From: Ilyomonas sp965199845
GTDB lineage: Bacteria; Bacteroidota; Bacteroidia; Chitinophagales; Chitinophagaceae
NCBI GenBank assembly: GCA_965199845.1
Contig: CBDATZ010000045.1
Span: 57,450 to 121,449 of the forward strand
DNA length: 64,000 bases
Direction: 5' to 3'
The translations under genes were made by a program, and so were the position numbers. The notes below the pieces were generated by a model, which was not told the DNA's origin, searched no databases, and worked only from the letters and a program-made list of their open reading frames with translations. How positions within the stretch are numbered: the stretch's first letter is position 1; each line of letters starts with the position of its first letter. This document shows positions 8,991 through 18,099 of this stretch, in pieces.

Positions 8991-9466
8991 TGAAACCATT
9001 TTTTGCAATACTTTTCTTATTTCTTCTGTCATCATTTTCAGTTTTAAAAGCCCAGGCAGATATTTACACCGTTCGGTTAAAAGATGATACCCTATTTTTA
9101 AATTCTAATCAACAATTAATAACGGGTCAATACCTGATTATCGGCAAAGGTTCTGATGAACATGGTTGGTATCGCGGAGTTGGATTTAAAAGCTTTGTGA
9201 ACCTGCCGTTGTTAATTAACCATGATATTGACCTCAAATATCAATATAATGACAGAAGTGACCCGGAACAGGATAGAGCCAATGATTTGGTAGTAAGTTT
9301 ATTAACGCCGGGCGATTCGTTGCTCATTAAAAAAATAATATATAAAGGAACCCGGCACAGTGGTAAATATTACTCATTAAACTTAGTAAGCAAATCATTT
9401 CCATTCACACATTTTACATCAACCATAGATACCGCGCTTAAATACAATGAGCTTATTTTACCATGA
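8990..9466 (+). CDS. secreted protein of unknown function
   Basis: The gene encodes 158 residues from ATG at 8990. Residues 1-22 form a clear signal peptide ending in LKAQA. The mature part is beta-rich, with DIYTVRLKDDTLFLNSNQQL and a basic GTRHSGKYYSLNLV stretch. No cysteine pairs or catalytic motifs are visible. It overlaps the preceding small-protein gene by one base (TGATG), so the two products may work together. I do not recognise the family. Confidence 0.68.
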   Translation: MKPFFAILFLFLLSSFSVLKAQADIYTVRLKDDTLFLNSNQQLITGQYLIIGKGSDEHGWYRGVGFKSFVNLPLLINHDIDLKYQYNDRSDPEQDRANDLVVSLLTPGDSLLIKKIIYKGTRHSGKYYSLNLVSKSFPFTHFTSTIDTALKYNELILP

Positions 9467-9529
9467 ATGATTGCACTCGTTTGTGCAGAATGAAAAAGCA
9501 AGACACGTTTATTCAGCACAAGTGAATTA

Positions 9530-10873
9530 CTATTCTGCACTAATTTTCTTTAATCTGCTGTTGTAATATTCTTTTGCTATTTTCCAGTCATAATAAGGAA
9601 ATCTATTTGTTGGTAACGGCAAAGCCACTTCCTTCTCATTTAATAAAACCTTTAATAAATATTTTGTTCCATTGCGATAAAGTATCCATTGAATGTTTGC
9701 GCTGAGAGGAATGATTTGAGAAGCCTGCCATTGCTTTTGAAATTCGTAAACGGAAAAGCTTTCTTGGCTTGCCTGCGGTATGCCTAACAGTGTTGCAAGA
9801 GGTGAAATGGCTTCTGCGTGTGTAAAGCGTAAAATGGCTGCCTTATTTGTACTGCCGTTCACAACAGAATCGGTTGCTTGTACAAAGTTTTCCAGTAACG
9901 ATTTGGATATTATTATCTGAATACCTGCTGTATTTTCAGCAGGTCCTTTCATATAAAAATCTTCTGCGTTGTTCATCAAATCAAGCCATTGCAAATCAGT
10001 ATTTGTAAAAGCATTTCTGATTGTATTGATGGGTTTACAGCTACATGTTTTTTGTATTTCCTCTACACTCGAAAACCAGATTGTATATAAATCATACAAC
10101 GCTTCTGCAAATGCGGTTTTATCAACCGTTTTTTTCTTGCCTGAACCAAAATCAGCTATTATTTTATTGGCTGATAGTTGTTGAAAGAAAGATGTAGTAA
10201 ATATTTTATGAGCGATGCGATTTGCCACTTCATTCATTCTATCATCCCGCTGCAGCGAATCAAGATGTTTTTGTATTGACTCATTTTGTTTATACTTATC
10301 ATAAGCCGGTGACATGTCGTAGAAACGAAGCAACGTATCAACAGAATCAGCAATGATGTTTGTATTGATGTTCTTGTTGATGGCTTCGGGAAAGCCTTGC
10401 AGAAAAGCTTTTGCGCTTTGCTGTGTTCTTACTTTTGTTGTTGCGTAAGATTCTATTTGTTTATTTTCAAAAACGTTTCTATAATCGTTATACATCCTTT
10501 TGGCAATTCCTGCTTGCTCATCCGCACCTGACAAAGTGATATTTTCATAATTGCCTTTTTCAGCTTTATTAAATTGCTCAACAGTGTGCAAAATCGCTTT
10601 TCCTGTTTCTCTCAAACCGTTATTATCTGCCGCTTGTTGCAATATGTCGCTTACCGATACATCGCTGCCGGGTTTAGTAAGAAACCTGGCTCCGTGTCTG
10701 CCAACATAATTGATAAATACAGGCTGAAAACCTACAGGAGCTGGCGTGTAATGATGTTGTAAAGGATGATACGTTGTTTTGGTTCCTAAAAATAAAGGCA
10801 CAGTTTCCTGTGCCCGCAATTGGGTGTATAAAATGATAAAAAAAAGTAGCAATACGTGCCTGCAAAAAAACAT
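9530..10873 (-). CDS. histidine phosphatase, branch 2 (phytase / MINPP-like)
   Basis: This 447-residue secreted protein has a signal peptide ending near LRAQ, the catalytic RHGAR at residues 59-63, and the distal LRFTHAEA motif near 352 that supplies the HAE proton donor. This is the pattern of clade-2 histidine acid phosphatases, which include multiple inositol polyphosphate phosphatases and phytases. It should release phosphate from organic substrates in the periplasm or outside the cell. Its ATG overlaps the stop of the beta-helix lipoprotein gene (TAATG), showing translational coupling in an operon headed by a TonB receptor. Confidence 0.9.
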   Translation of the reverse strand: MFFCRHVLLLFFIILYTQLRAQETVPLFLGTKTTYHPLQHHYTPAPVGFQPVFINYVGRHGARFLTKPGSDVSVSDILQQAADNNGLRETGKAILHTVEQFNKAEKGNYENITLSGADEQAGIAKRMYNDYRNVFENKQIESYATTKVRTQQSAKAFLQGFPEAINKNINTNIIADSVDTLLRFYDMSPAYDKYKQNESIQKHLDSLQRDDRMNEVANRIAHKIFTTSFFQQLSANKIIADFGSGKKKTVDKTAFAEALYDLYTIWFSSVEEIQKTCSCKPINTIRNAFTNTDLQWLDLMNNAEDFYMKGPAENTAGIQIIISKSLLENFVQATDSVVNGSTNKAAILRFTHAEAISPLATLLGIPQASQESFSVYEFQKQWQASQIIPLSANIQWILYRNGTKYLLKVLLNEKEVALPLPTNRFPYYDWKIAKEYYNSRLKKISAE

Positions 10874-12237
10874 TACTTAACGTTAAGGCTTGATTGGTAA
10901 TGTTGATTACCTGAACCGTTAGATTGATACGCACCTAAATCAACACCCGGTGCATCAGTGGTAGCACCATATAAGCCTCCTTGCGGTACGGCAAGAAGAG
11001 GCAGAAAGCCTGTAAAGCTGGCTTTCAGTGCTGGTGAGCCAGGCAATAAACTAAAGTTATAATCAGTCGCTGTAATAATTGAAAATGGCATGGAAGAAAT
11101 ATCGAGTGGTGGTGTTACTGTACCGTAGTCAAACATGTCAACATCATACGTGGCAAACATCGCATTATTTGTTTTGGCTGTTGTGCTTCTAATGTCATTG
11201 CTTTGCGATTTTTCTACGCCATCAGATGCATTAAACTGAGAAATAAAGTAGTCGGTATTTCCATAATAGAACTGATTGTTATAAGCAATGTGAGCCGTAT
11301 CAGCATCATCTGTCAAACGCAATCCAAAGCGGCAGTTTACGATGATATTGTTGTAAATCATGCCCTGTGCACCTTTTTCGTAATTGATAGAGCCGCCACG
11401 TCCTGACTTTACTTGTCGCATCCCGCCGTTAATCATTGTGTTGTTGTAAACATTTACATTGGTTTGAACATCGCTGCCACCACTATTAGAAGCTTTGAAG
11501 GAATTGGTAGCTGCGCCAATGGATAAATTGTATGCTACGTCACCAACGGTTCCACCTTTCAGGTTTACTGATTCACCACCAGCTTTCCCGCAAGCTTCGA
11601 AAGTATTCCGCATGATGCTTATCTTTCCTCGCAAAACGCGCATCCCATCATCGGTACTTCCAAATATCCATGAATCTTCAACAATACAATTGGCATCCTG
11701 GTTTGTAAATGCAATTGTATAACGCGGGTCACCGGCAGTATATACCGCCGGATCAGCAGCCGGGCCTGCCGGACCACCGGCAAATTCCAGATGCGTCCAT
11801 TTGATAACAAGATCGCCGCTGGTGGCACTACACTGAATACCACCCCAAAATCCTTTGTTTATATTTTCATTCTTACGCTTGTCATCCGGAAGGGTAATAA
11901 AATTCTGATTGTCTTCTGTGCCAAGACTTATAAAAGTTCCATTTACACTGATTTGCGGACTCGCTTCCGTAGAAGATCCATCGCCTAATGAAATCAATTT
12001 TGAGCCGGCTTGCATCAGTAACGTATCGCCTGCATTTACCGTAAGATCTGTGATGAAATAATATGTTTTACCGCTTATTAAAGTTCCCTTAATACTTCCG
12101 GTCAACGTATCAGATGTGATTGCCTGACCCGATGTGATTTTAGCTGTGGATACATCTACAGTTTCTTCTTTATGACAAGAAGTAAGAATTAATAAAAGCC
12201 AAGAAGCCAGCCACGAATATGGAAAAAAAGATTTCAT
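10873..12237 (-). CDS. beta-helix lipoprotein coupled to phosphatase
   Basis: This 454-residue protein has a lipobox ending LTSC at residue 21. The body is made of short repeating beta strands with Asn/Gly turns (for example NTFEACGKAGG, VYNNTMINGG, IYNNIIVNCRFG), typical of right-handed parallel beta-helices of the pectate-lyase-like superfold. No lyase catalytic residues are recognisable. It sits between the TonB receptor and the phosphatase, in the place where a SusD-like binder would be expected, so a surface ligand-binding role is inferred. Confidence 0.8.
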   Translation of the reverse strand: MKSFFPYSWLASWLLLILTSCHKEETVDVSTAKITSGQAITSDTLTGSIKGTLISGKTYYFITDLTVNAGDTLLMQAGSKLISLGDGSSTEASPQISVNGTFISLGTEDNQNFITLPDDKRKNENINKGFWGGIQCSATSGDLVIKWTHLEFAGGPAGPAADPAVYTAGDPRYTIAFTNQDANCIVEDSWIFGSTDDGMRVLRGKISIMRNTFEACGKAGGESVNLKGGTVGDVAYNLSIGAATNSFKASNSGGSDVQTNVNVYNNTMINGGMRQVKSGRGGSINYEKGAQGMIYNNIIVNCRFGLRLTDDADTAHIAYNNQFYYGNTDYFISQFNASDGVEKSQSNDIRSTTAKTNNAMFATYDVDMFDYGTVTPPLDISSMPFSIITATDYNFSLLPGSPALKASFTGFLPLLAVPQGGLYGATTDAPGVDLGAYQSNGSGNQHYQSSLNVK

Positions 12238-12247
12238 ACGATTTGAT

Positions 12248-15031
12248 TTACATTCTGAATTTTACACCAAGTAAATAATTGGTTCCATACACATCTTTCC
12301 GGATGAATATATAATCATTTGTTTTTTGATAAGGCACATTAATGATTGAACCGTTATTTTTTTGTAAGATTTCAAGCTGAAATGGTGTATTGAGAATGTT
12401 GTTGATTTTTGCATACACAAAGAAGCGTTTTGCGATTCGTTTTTCCACTGAAAAATCCATTTGAGCAAAACCTTTCTGCCAGATGTCATTATCCAGGAAC
12501 TGCGATACTGTGTTGATTCTTCGGCTGGTATAAGTAAAAGCCAGTTGCGCGTTTAAGCCCAAACGGTTATCATCTTTATACAGGAGAGAAAAGTTAGCAA
12601 TATGCTTTGATTGCCCCTGCAACGGGCGACTCTGATTTACAGAATCTGCCAACAGGTTTGTGCCATTGCTATAACGCCTAACTTTTAACGTTGTAATTTT
12701 TGAGTCTGTATACGTATAGTTTGCTTTGAAGCCGAATTGTCTGAAAAACTTAGTGATATCAGCTTCAAATCCATAATTGTGAGCTGTTCCAAAATTATCC
12801 GGTGTATAATAAGTATTGGTTCCGATATCCTCCAATGCATATTCGATTGGGTTCTTGATATTCTTATAAAAAACGCCGGCTAGCAATTGATCTAAGCCTT
12901 TAGGAAACCACTCATATCGAAGATCAAAATTTTCTGCTGTTGTTCTTTTCAGATAAGGATTTCCTACTTCCAAATAATCGGCTTCCGGATCTCCGCCTAC
13001 ATGCGGTATTACTTCATAAAAGTTGGGTCGGCTGATACCGGAAAAATAAGAAAGCCGTAGCGCCTGCTTGTCTGTAATTCCGTATTTGATATGTACACTC
13101 GGCAACACATCGTAGTAATGAATAGAACCTGTTTTACCACTAACTGTTTCGGGCACATTTGAATTCCATGACAAATCTGTATTCTCAAAGCGTGCACCAC
13201 CTGTCGCTTCGATTTTATTGTATTGCAATTTAACCATGGCATAGGCAGCACCAACATTTTCTTTTGAAGAATAGTTTAAAGCATCTGTGGAAGAACCTTG
13301 CGGGTTAAATACATCAAATGTGTTCTTGCTGATATCGCCATCATATAACTGGATGCCGGGATTCGGGCGAAGTGTATATTGGTCGTAACTGCTGTTCCTC
13401 GTTTTATTGCGATACATGCCGCCAAGCGACCAATCGGCTTTCAATTTGCCAATATCAGATTGATAAGTAAAGTTGAGATAACCACTTTTATCTTCATCCG
13501 AACTATACAACCATTCACGATAAGAACTTTGGTCTAAGTTAAGAGGTGCCTGTACAATTTCTTTTGTATCCGGGTTAATTGAAACTCCTGTTGTCAGTTC
13601 AAGAGTTGCTTCATCAGGGCGATTATCCGTTGCTTTTGAATAAGCCGCTGTCCAGTTCATAATAAAGTGAGGGAACAAATGATGTTCTCCATTCAATGTA
13701 GCGTTGAAAACCTGTTGTATATCATGATACGTTCTGATAGAATTACCAACTCTGCCAATCCCTTCTGTCGGAACGGCGTCAAACGTTCTGCCTAATACCA
13801 GATTTGTATCGGACGAGTAACGATATTCATTGCGTTGTAAATTAAAATAGCCCGCATACAGGTTTATTTTATTGGCTTCGTTAAACTTATAATCGAGCCT
13901 TCCGTGTAAGCCGATACGTTGTTGCTGAATCGAATAATTTCTGGCTTCGATGTCTGTTAACTTTGGTGTTCCGTTTGCCAGATCAGTTTCTGTATTGAAG
14001 AAAACACTATTTACGTTCCTGTAGTTGTTTTGATAACTTCCTGCTACCAAAACCCCGAGTTTGTTATTGAACAAACGACCGCCAGCCGATAACCCGAGCC
14101 AGGAGGCAACGGGATTTTTCTTGTTGGAGAAATTCCAGGGATTATTTGGAAAATCTTTTATCGTAGCAATATAATTTTCTCCGTTAGCATATCTGGATGA
14201 ATGGTTAAGACTGGCAGAATGATGAAAATCTGTATAATCTTCCGTTGCAAATTTTTGCGCCATACCTAAAGCTGCATTTGCCCTGATGCTAAATTTTGTT
14301 GGCGCATCTTTCATAATCATATTCACAACACCGCCAATCGCATCTCCTTCCATATTTGGCGTAAGTGCTTTGGTAACTTCTAATCTGTCAAGCAAATCTG
14401 CCGGAAAAATATCTAAGGGAATATAACGATTGCGACTGTCAGGGCTTGGTATTTTAATGCCATTTACAAGTGTATAATTATAACGTTTATCCATTCCACG
14501 CACAATCACATACTGACCTTCACCATTTGTACTTCTTTCCAGCGAAACACCTGAAATACGTTGGGTTACATTAGCCACAGAAATGTCCGGAGATATATCA
14601 ATAGCTTTTGCAGAAAGTGAATTCTGTATCTGGGCTGATCTGCGGTCAGCTAACAAAGCAGATAAATCAGTTCCCCTGTCTCTGCTTGTAACTACGGTAA
14701 CTTCTTTTAGTTCCTCCCCACTTCTGTTTAGTTGAACAGACAATATTTGTGAAGCGCTACTTAAAACAATAGTGAAGCTGGTATCTGCATAACCAATAAA
14801 CTTTGCTTCAAGCTGATAAGTGCCTTCTGAAAGATTTCTAAAAACAAACGTTCCGTTTAAACCTGTCAGAGTTTTAAATGATTTGTTTTCATCCCGGGTA
14901 CTTTTTAAATTAAGTGAAGCCGAAATAAGTGGTTCGTTAGTTCGTTTATCCGTGATACTTCCTGTAATATTCTGTGAATAAGTAGTAATAACAAGTAAGC
15001 AGCAAAATATACCAATGTAGATATTTTTCAT
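12248..15031 (-). CDS. TonB-dependent receptor heading phosphatase operon
   Basis: The protein has 927 residues from ATG at 15031 (a TTG reading from 15055 is less likely). Signal peptide MKNIYIGIFCCLLVITTYSQ precedes a CarboxypepD-like domain (GSITDKRTNEPLISASL). The plug contains VTVVTSRDRGTDLSALL, RISGVSLERSTNGEGQYVIVRGMDKRYNYTLVNG split by normal plug motifs, and GDAIGGVVNM; a 22-strand-type barrel follows. It is an outer-membrane importer. The downstream beta-helix lipoprotein and phytase-like phosphatase suggest a phosphorylated organic ligand or its product. Three TTA units at 11-bp spacing precede the gene. Confidence 0.92.
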   Translation of the reverse strand: MKNIYIGIFCCLLVITTYSQNITGSITDKRTNEPLISASLNLKSTRDENKSFKTLTGLNGTFVFRNLSEGTYQLEAKFIGYADTSFTIVLSSASQILSVQLNRSGEELKEVTVVTSRDRGTDLSALLADRRSAQIQNSLSAKAIDISPDISVANVTQRISGVSLERSTNGEGQYVIVRGMDKRYNYTLVNGIKIPSPDSRNRYIPLDIFPADLLDRLEVTKALTPNMEGDAIGGVVNMIMKDAPTKFSIRANAALGMAQKFATEDYTDFHHSASLNHSSRYANGENYIATIKDFPNNPWNFSNKKNPVASWLGLSAGGRLFNNKLGVLVAGSYQNNYRNVNSVFFNTETDLANGTPKLTDIEARNYSIQQQRIGLHGRLDYKFNEANKINLYAGYFNLQRNEYRYSSDTNLVLGRTFDAVPTEGIGRVGNSIRTYHDIQQVFNATLNGEHHLFPHFIMNWTAAYSKATDNRPDEATLELTTGVSINPDTKEIVQAPLNLDQSSYREWLYSSDEDKSGYLNFTYQSDIGKLKADWSLGGMYRNKTRNSSYDQYTLRPNPGIQLYDGDISKNTFDVFNPQGSSTDALNYSSKENVGAAYAMVKLQYNKIEATGGARFENTDLSWNSNVPETVSGKTGSIHYYDVLPSVHIKYGITDKQALRLSYFSGISRPNFYEVIPHVGGDPEADYLEVGNPYLKRTTAENFDLRYEWFPKGLDQLLAGVFYKNIKNPIEYALEDIGTNTYYTPDNFGTAHNYGFEADITKFFRQFGFKANYTYTDSKITTLKVRRYSNGTNLLADSVNQSRPLQGQSKHIANFSLLYKDDNRLGLNAQLAFTYTSRRINTVSQFLDNDIWQKGFAQMDFSVEKRIAKRFFVYAKINNILNTPFQLEILQKNNGSIINVPYQKTNDYIFIRKDVYGTNYLLGVKFRM

Positions 15032-15067
15032 GGTTGTTGTCTTGTGCAAATGCAAAAGGACAATTGC

Positions 15068-15100
15068 TGCATTATATCAAGATTACCGTATCATTAAGAA
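15068..15100 (-). promoter_or_regulatory. Pho-box-like 11-bp tandem repeat
   Basis: On the plus strand the units TGCATTATATC, AAGATTACCGT and ATCATTAAGAA follow one another, each with ATTA at positions 4-7. The array lies 37-69 bp before the receptor ATG, matching the arrays at 2373 and 7521. Confidence 0.45.
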
Positions 15101-16541
15101 ATAGTTTCTTTCGGTAAAATGGTCTTTTCTATAGGTTGGTTCACAGCAAGAAATTGATAATTGAAATTATTGTAAGTGCTATTGCAGTGTTTGGTATATG
15201 CTTTTATAGCTTATAGCACAACAGACATTTATTTTCTGTTGATTAAAAGATAAAAGCTTTTTTGTTATATGTAATAAAAATGAGGGATTTCTATATACAG
15301 CATCTTCCAAATCGGAGCAGTATCTGTTTTACACTTTCTTCATAGTTTCGTAACCTTTACACAATGATGTAAATCTAATCTTTACGGTACTTAGCTGTCT
15401 TAAAAGTCCTATTATGAAAGCTGTTTACGCAATGAGCCGGATAATTATATTTCTGATGCTCTCTTACTGTAGTTTTTTGCACTTGCTTCTCGGATATTAA
15501 CGCTTTATTTTTCACTTCCTTACCGAAACAAAACTTCTATATGTCGTGGATGCCTGATTTTCTCTATCTAACGCAATGCTATTACTTACAAAGCAATATA
15601 AAGTGCATCGCTGCTGTATTTCTGGCTGTAATGTATCTCAATATTTTTGTTTGGGCATTCTAATTCCGGTATGTTAGTAAAAAGCTTGGTGAACAAAGCT
15701 TGAATACTAAAGTGCTTTCTCAGGACATGATAGTCGCTAGATAATTGAGTACTTTATTTAGCCCTGCTTTATATTTCAATTAAAATTTATCTATCAATAA
15801 TCTACAAGTAAATAATCTTAAGCAGCAAAGCCATGTTGTCGTAAATTATACAGCATTTGAATAATGCGTTACTAAAATACCGAGTTCTTATTTTAGTGAT
15901 CATCTGTAAAACAGAGGATAAACCAACCTGGTTGATAAAATACAATTGCAGAAATAATGTGAAACAGAAAAAGGCACATTTGATTTATACTCATAGAGTA
16001 GTTTGAACTGTGTAATAATCTGTGGGATAATTGTATTGTTAATGATTTTGCTTCAACAAATATTACAAGTCTACCAATTTGCATTCATGAACATTACAGC
16101 TGAATATGTTCGATACAATTGATTCAACTAATCATAATTTGTAGTAGTTGGAAATTTCGGTGGCCTTAATCACCCAATTCTATTAATCGTTGAAGAAACA
16201 AAATGATTGACTAAGAGATTTTATCAACTAGCAACTGAATTGAATGATTTATAGAATCAGGAATCCTGCTTGAAACAAGCTCGCTTCAAATCAAATTACC
16301 GAACACTTCAAAGCCTTATTAAAATAACAAAAAGCGTCTAAATAATCAAAAAACTCAACAATCATTTTGTAACGAACAAAGCGGACAAAAAGAGCCGCAA
16401 AGCTGTGTAGGCTGCTATGATTTTAACCACTCTTAAAGTTACCAAAAGACTTCTATATAACATCTATGCTATATCCTTTTTCAAGTCAATAAGTTTGCGT
16501 TCTAAGTAAGCAATCTTTGCCTGTTTATATTTCTGTTGGTA
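15101..16541. other. gene-poor gap with repeat remnant
   Basis: No credible protein gene is seen across about 1.4 kb. A 28-codon reading frame at 15414-15500 (MKAVYAMSRIIIFLMLSYCS...) is hydrophobic like a signal peptide but leads nowhere. Bases 16090-16235 carry a degenerate copy of the dispersed repeat described at 21867 and 41544. The segment is AT-rich and looks like eroded mobile DNA. Confidence 0.5.
16090..16235 (+). repeat. degenerate dispersed repeat, copy 1
   Basis: The stretch reads GGAAATTTCGGTGGCCTTAA, then after a few bases TTAATCGTTGAAGAAAC and AAAATGATTGACTA. These blocks match those at 21867-21950 in order. The left half (16090-16150) also matches 54744-54800, including TTGATTCA and ATTTGTAGT. 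It is probably the eroded end of a mobile element. Confidence 0.5.
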
Positions 16542-17705
16542 CTATTTTAAATCCAAAGGATTAAACTCGGCTTTGTTCTTTACCATTTTGTAACAGATCG
16601 TAGCAAGCTTGTTTGCCGTTGCAACTATTGCATACTTGTTTCCACCTTTGGCTTTCATTCGCCTAAAATAATCACCTAACCAATTATTACTTCTTTGTAC
16701 TGCATTGGCTGCATTTCTGAATGCCTGGCTGGCAACATTTGGCTTCTTTTTCATAAGCATGCTGCTTATAAGTTTGCCTCCCGATATCTTATTATTTGGG
16801 CACAAGTTCAACCAGGATACAAAATGTTTTGAAGTCTTCCATTTACTCATATCGATACCTGTTTCCGATACTATTTCCATAGCAGATATATCACTGATAC
16901 TATAGATGGCTGTTACATCTACTCCCAGTATCGCTTTTAGGTAACTACAGGTATTAAACTGCGGCTTATTTTTAGTTGCTCTCTTAGTAGATTTGGTTTC
17001 CGTATTAATTATTCCTGTTGAAAAAACATCTGTTTGATATTGTTGAAGTTGTTTCTCTATTACTGCATCACAACAAGTAATTCTTTCTTTATAGTATTGA
17101 TAATTCTTGTAACAATCCTCCAATATAAATAATTGTTCTGATCGCCAGTTACCTTCTAAAGATTTTACGATTGTTGCACGATCTGCTCTTATGTTTTTAT
17201 CAACATGAAATAGAAAATTTTCAGCGTGCCTTTCTCCTTTGATAATGGCTTCTACTATTGCCATACCTGTCTTTCCTGTAAGCTCACGAATAACAGTATG
17301 CAATTTAACATTCATCATTTCCAATGCGTTCTGCATTCCCAAAACGAATCGGTTGCAATTCGGAATTAGTGTCTTTCTATGACGTACGAGTGTACGTAAG
17401 GCCTCCTGTTCATCATCTGGCAAATAACTGCTTTTTAATAAACCACAGCTATGCAGTTTTTGTATCCACACTGCATCATCCTCATCGTTCTTTCGCCCAC
17501 TCACAGTGCGTATTTGTTTTGAATTTACCAAGTACACTTCAAAGCCAGCTCTGATTAACATGGTAAACAAAGGTTTCCAGTAAATGTCAGTGCTTTCCAT
17601 TGCAACCGTATCAATTTCACAATGCTGTAACCAAGTAATAATTTCTTCAAGATCGCATGTCATTGCACCGAAAGATTTGACATTAGCTTCATCTCTGTCA
17701 ACAGG
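16542..17705 (-). pseudogene. IS110-family transposase, N-terminus missing
   Basis: The frame encodes a 373-residue protein from ATG at 17663, open a further 14 codons upstream to a stop at 17706. It has IS110 landmarks: FGAMTCDLEEI, VAMESTDIYWKPL, RKNDEDDAVWIQKL in the DEDD domain and the C-terminal pattern TGIDMSKWKT...SGGKLISS with NNWLGDYFRRMKAKGG. The first 40-45 residues, which carry the leading catalytic Asp (G[IL]DV), are absent where the sequence meets the 125-bp repeat. The transposase is therefore probably inactive. Confidence 0.85.
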
Positions 17706-17706
17706 T

Positions 17707-17833
17707 TATAGATTTCGCTTAATTAAAACACTGATTTTGTGCAGAAGTGACCAGTAAAACAATTGATTGTCAACGTTTATATTCATCATCATCTTGCGGA
17801 ATGTGTGATCAAGGGTTGAGAAATCATCCACTT
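17707..17833 (+). repeat. 125-bp direct repeat, copy A
   Basis: About 125 bp from TAGATTTCGCTTAATTAA to ATCATCCACT match 35136-35260 at roughly 85% with the same orientation. This copy truncates the IS110 transposase on its left and joins the 3' part of an IS3-type orfB on its right. It looks like an element end or an IS junction scar. Confidence 0.7.
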
Positions 17834-17834
17834 A

Positions 17835-17974
17835 ACAGCGGAATGGATCGAAGAATACAACCACAGAAGACCGCATGAATCACTCGGCAACATGACACCA
17901 TTCGAGTACAAAAACATAGCTGGTGAAAAGAAAAATATTCAATTAGCCACTGTCTGATTTATGGGGTACTTACA
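17835..17974 (+). pseudogene. IS3-family orfB C-terminal remnant and right end
   Basis: The plus strand reads TAEWIEEYNHRRPHESLGN, then MTPFEYKNIAGEKKNIQLATV and a stop at 17955. This is the classic C-terminus of an IS3-type DDE transposase. Seventeen bases on, GGGGTACTTACA resembles the end of such an IS. The catalytic core is missing here. A core fragment of a similar orfB lies at 35258 on the other strand. Confidence 0.75.
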
Positions 17975-18099
17975 ATCATGTGTATATTTGAATGACAATG
18001 TAGTTTCTTCACAAACTCTCGTTGGCGGTAATTTTTTCGGATGATTTTGTTCCTAAGTTATGCGACAAAAGAATTATTGTTTAATATATATACAAAAAA

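Noticed and set aside
15414..15500. 28-codon hydrophobic frame in the gap after the second TonB receptor
   Set aside because: It resembles a signal peptide but has no mature protein, no clear ribosome site and no relative; kept only as a note in the gap entry.
15893..16084. Minus-strand 63-codon frame
   Set aside because: Low complexity, no recognisable domain, no ribosome site, and it lies in eroded repeat DNA.
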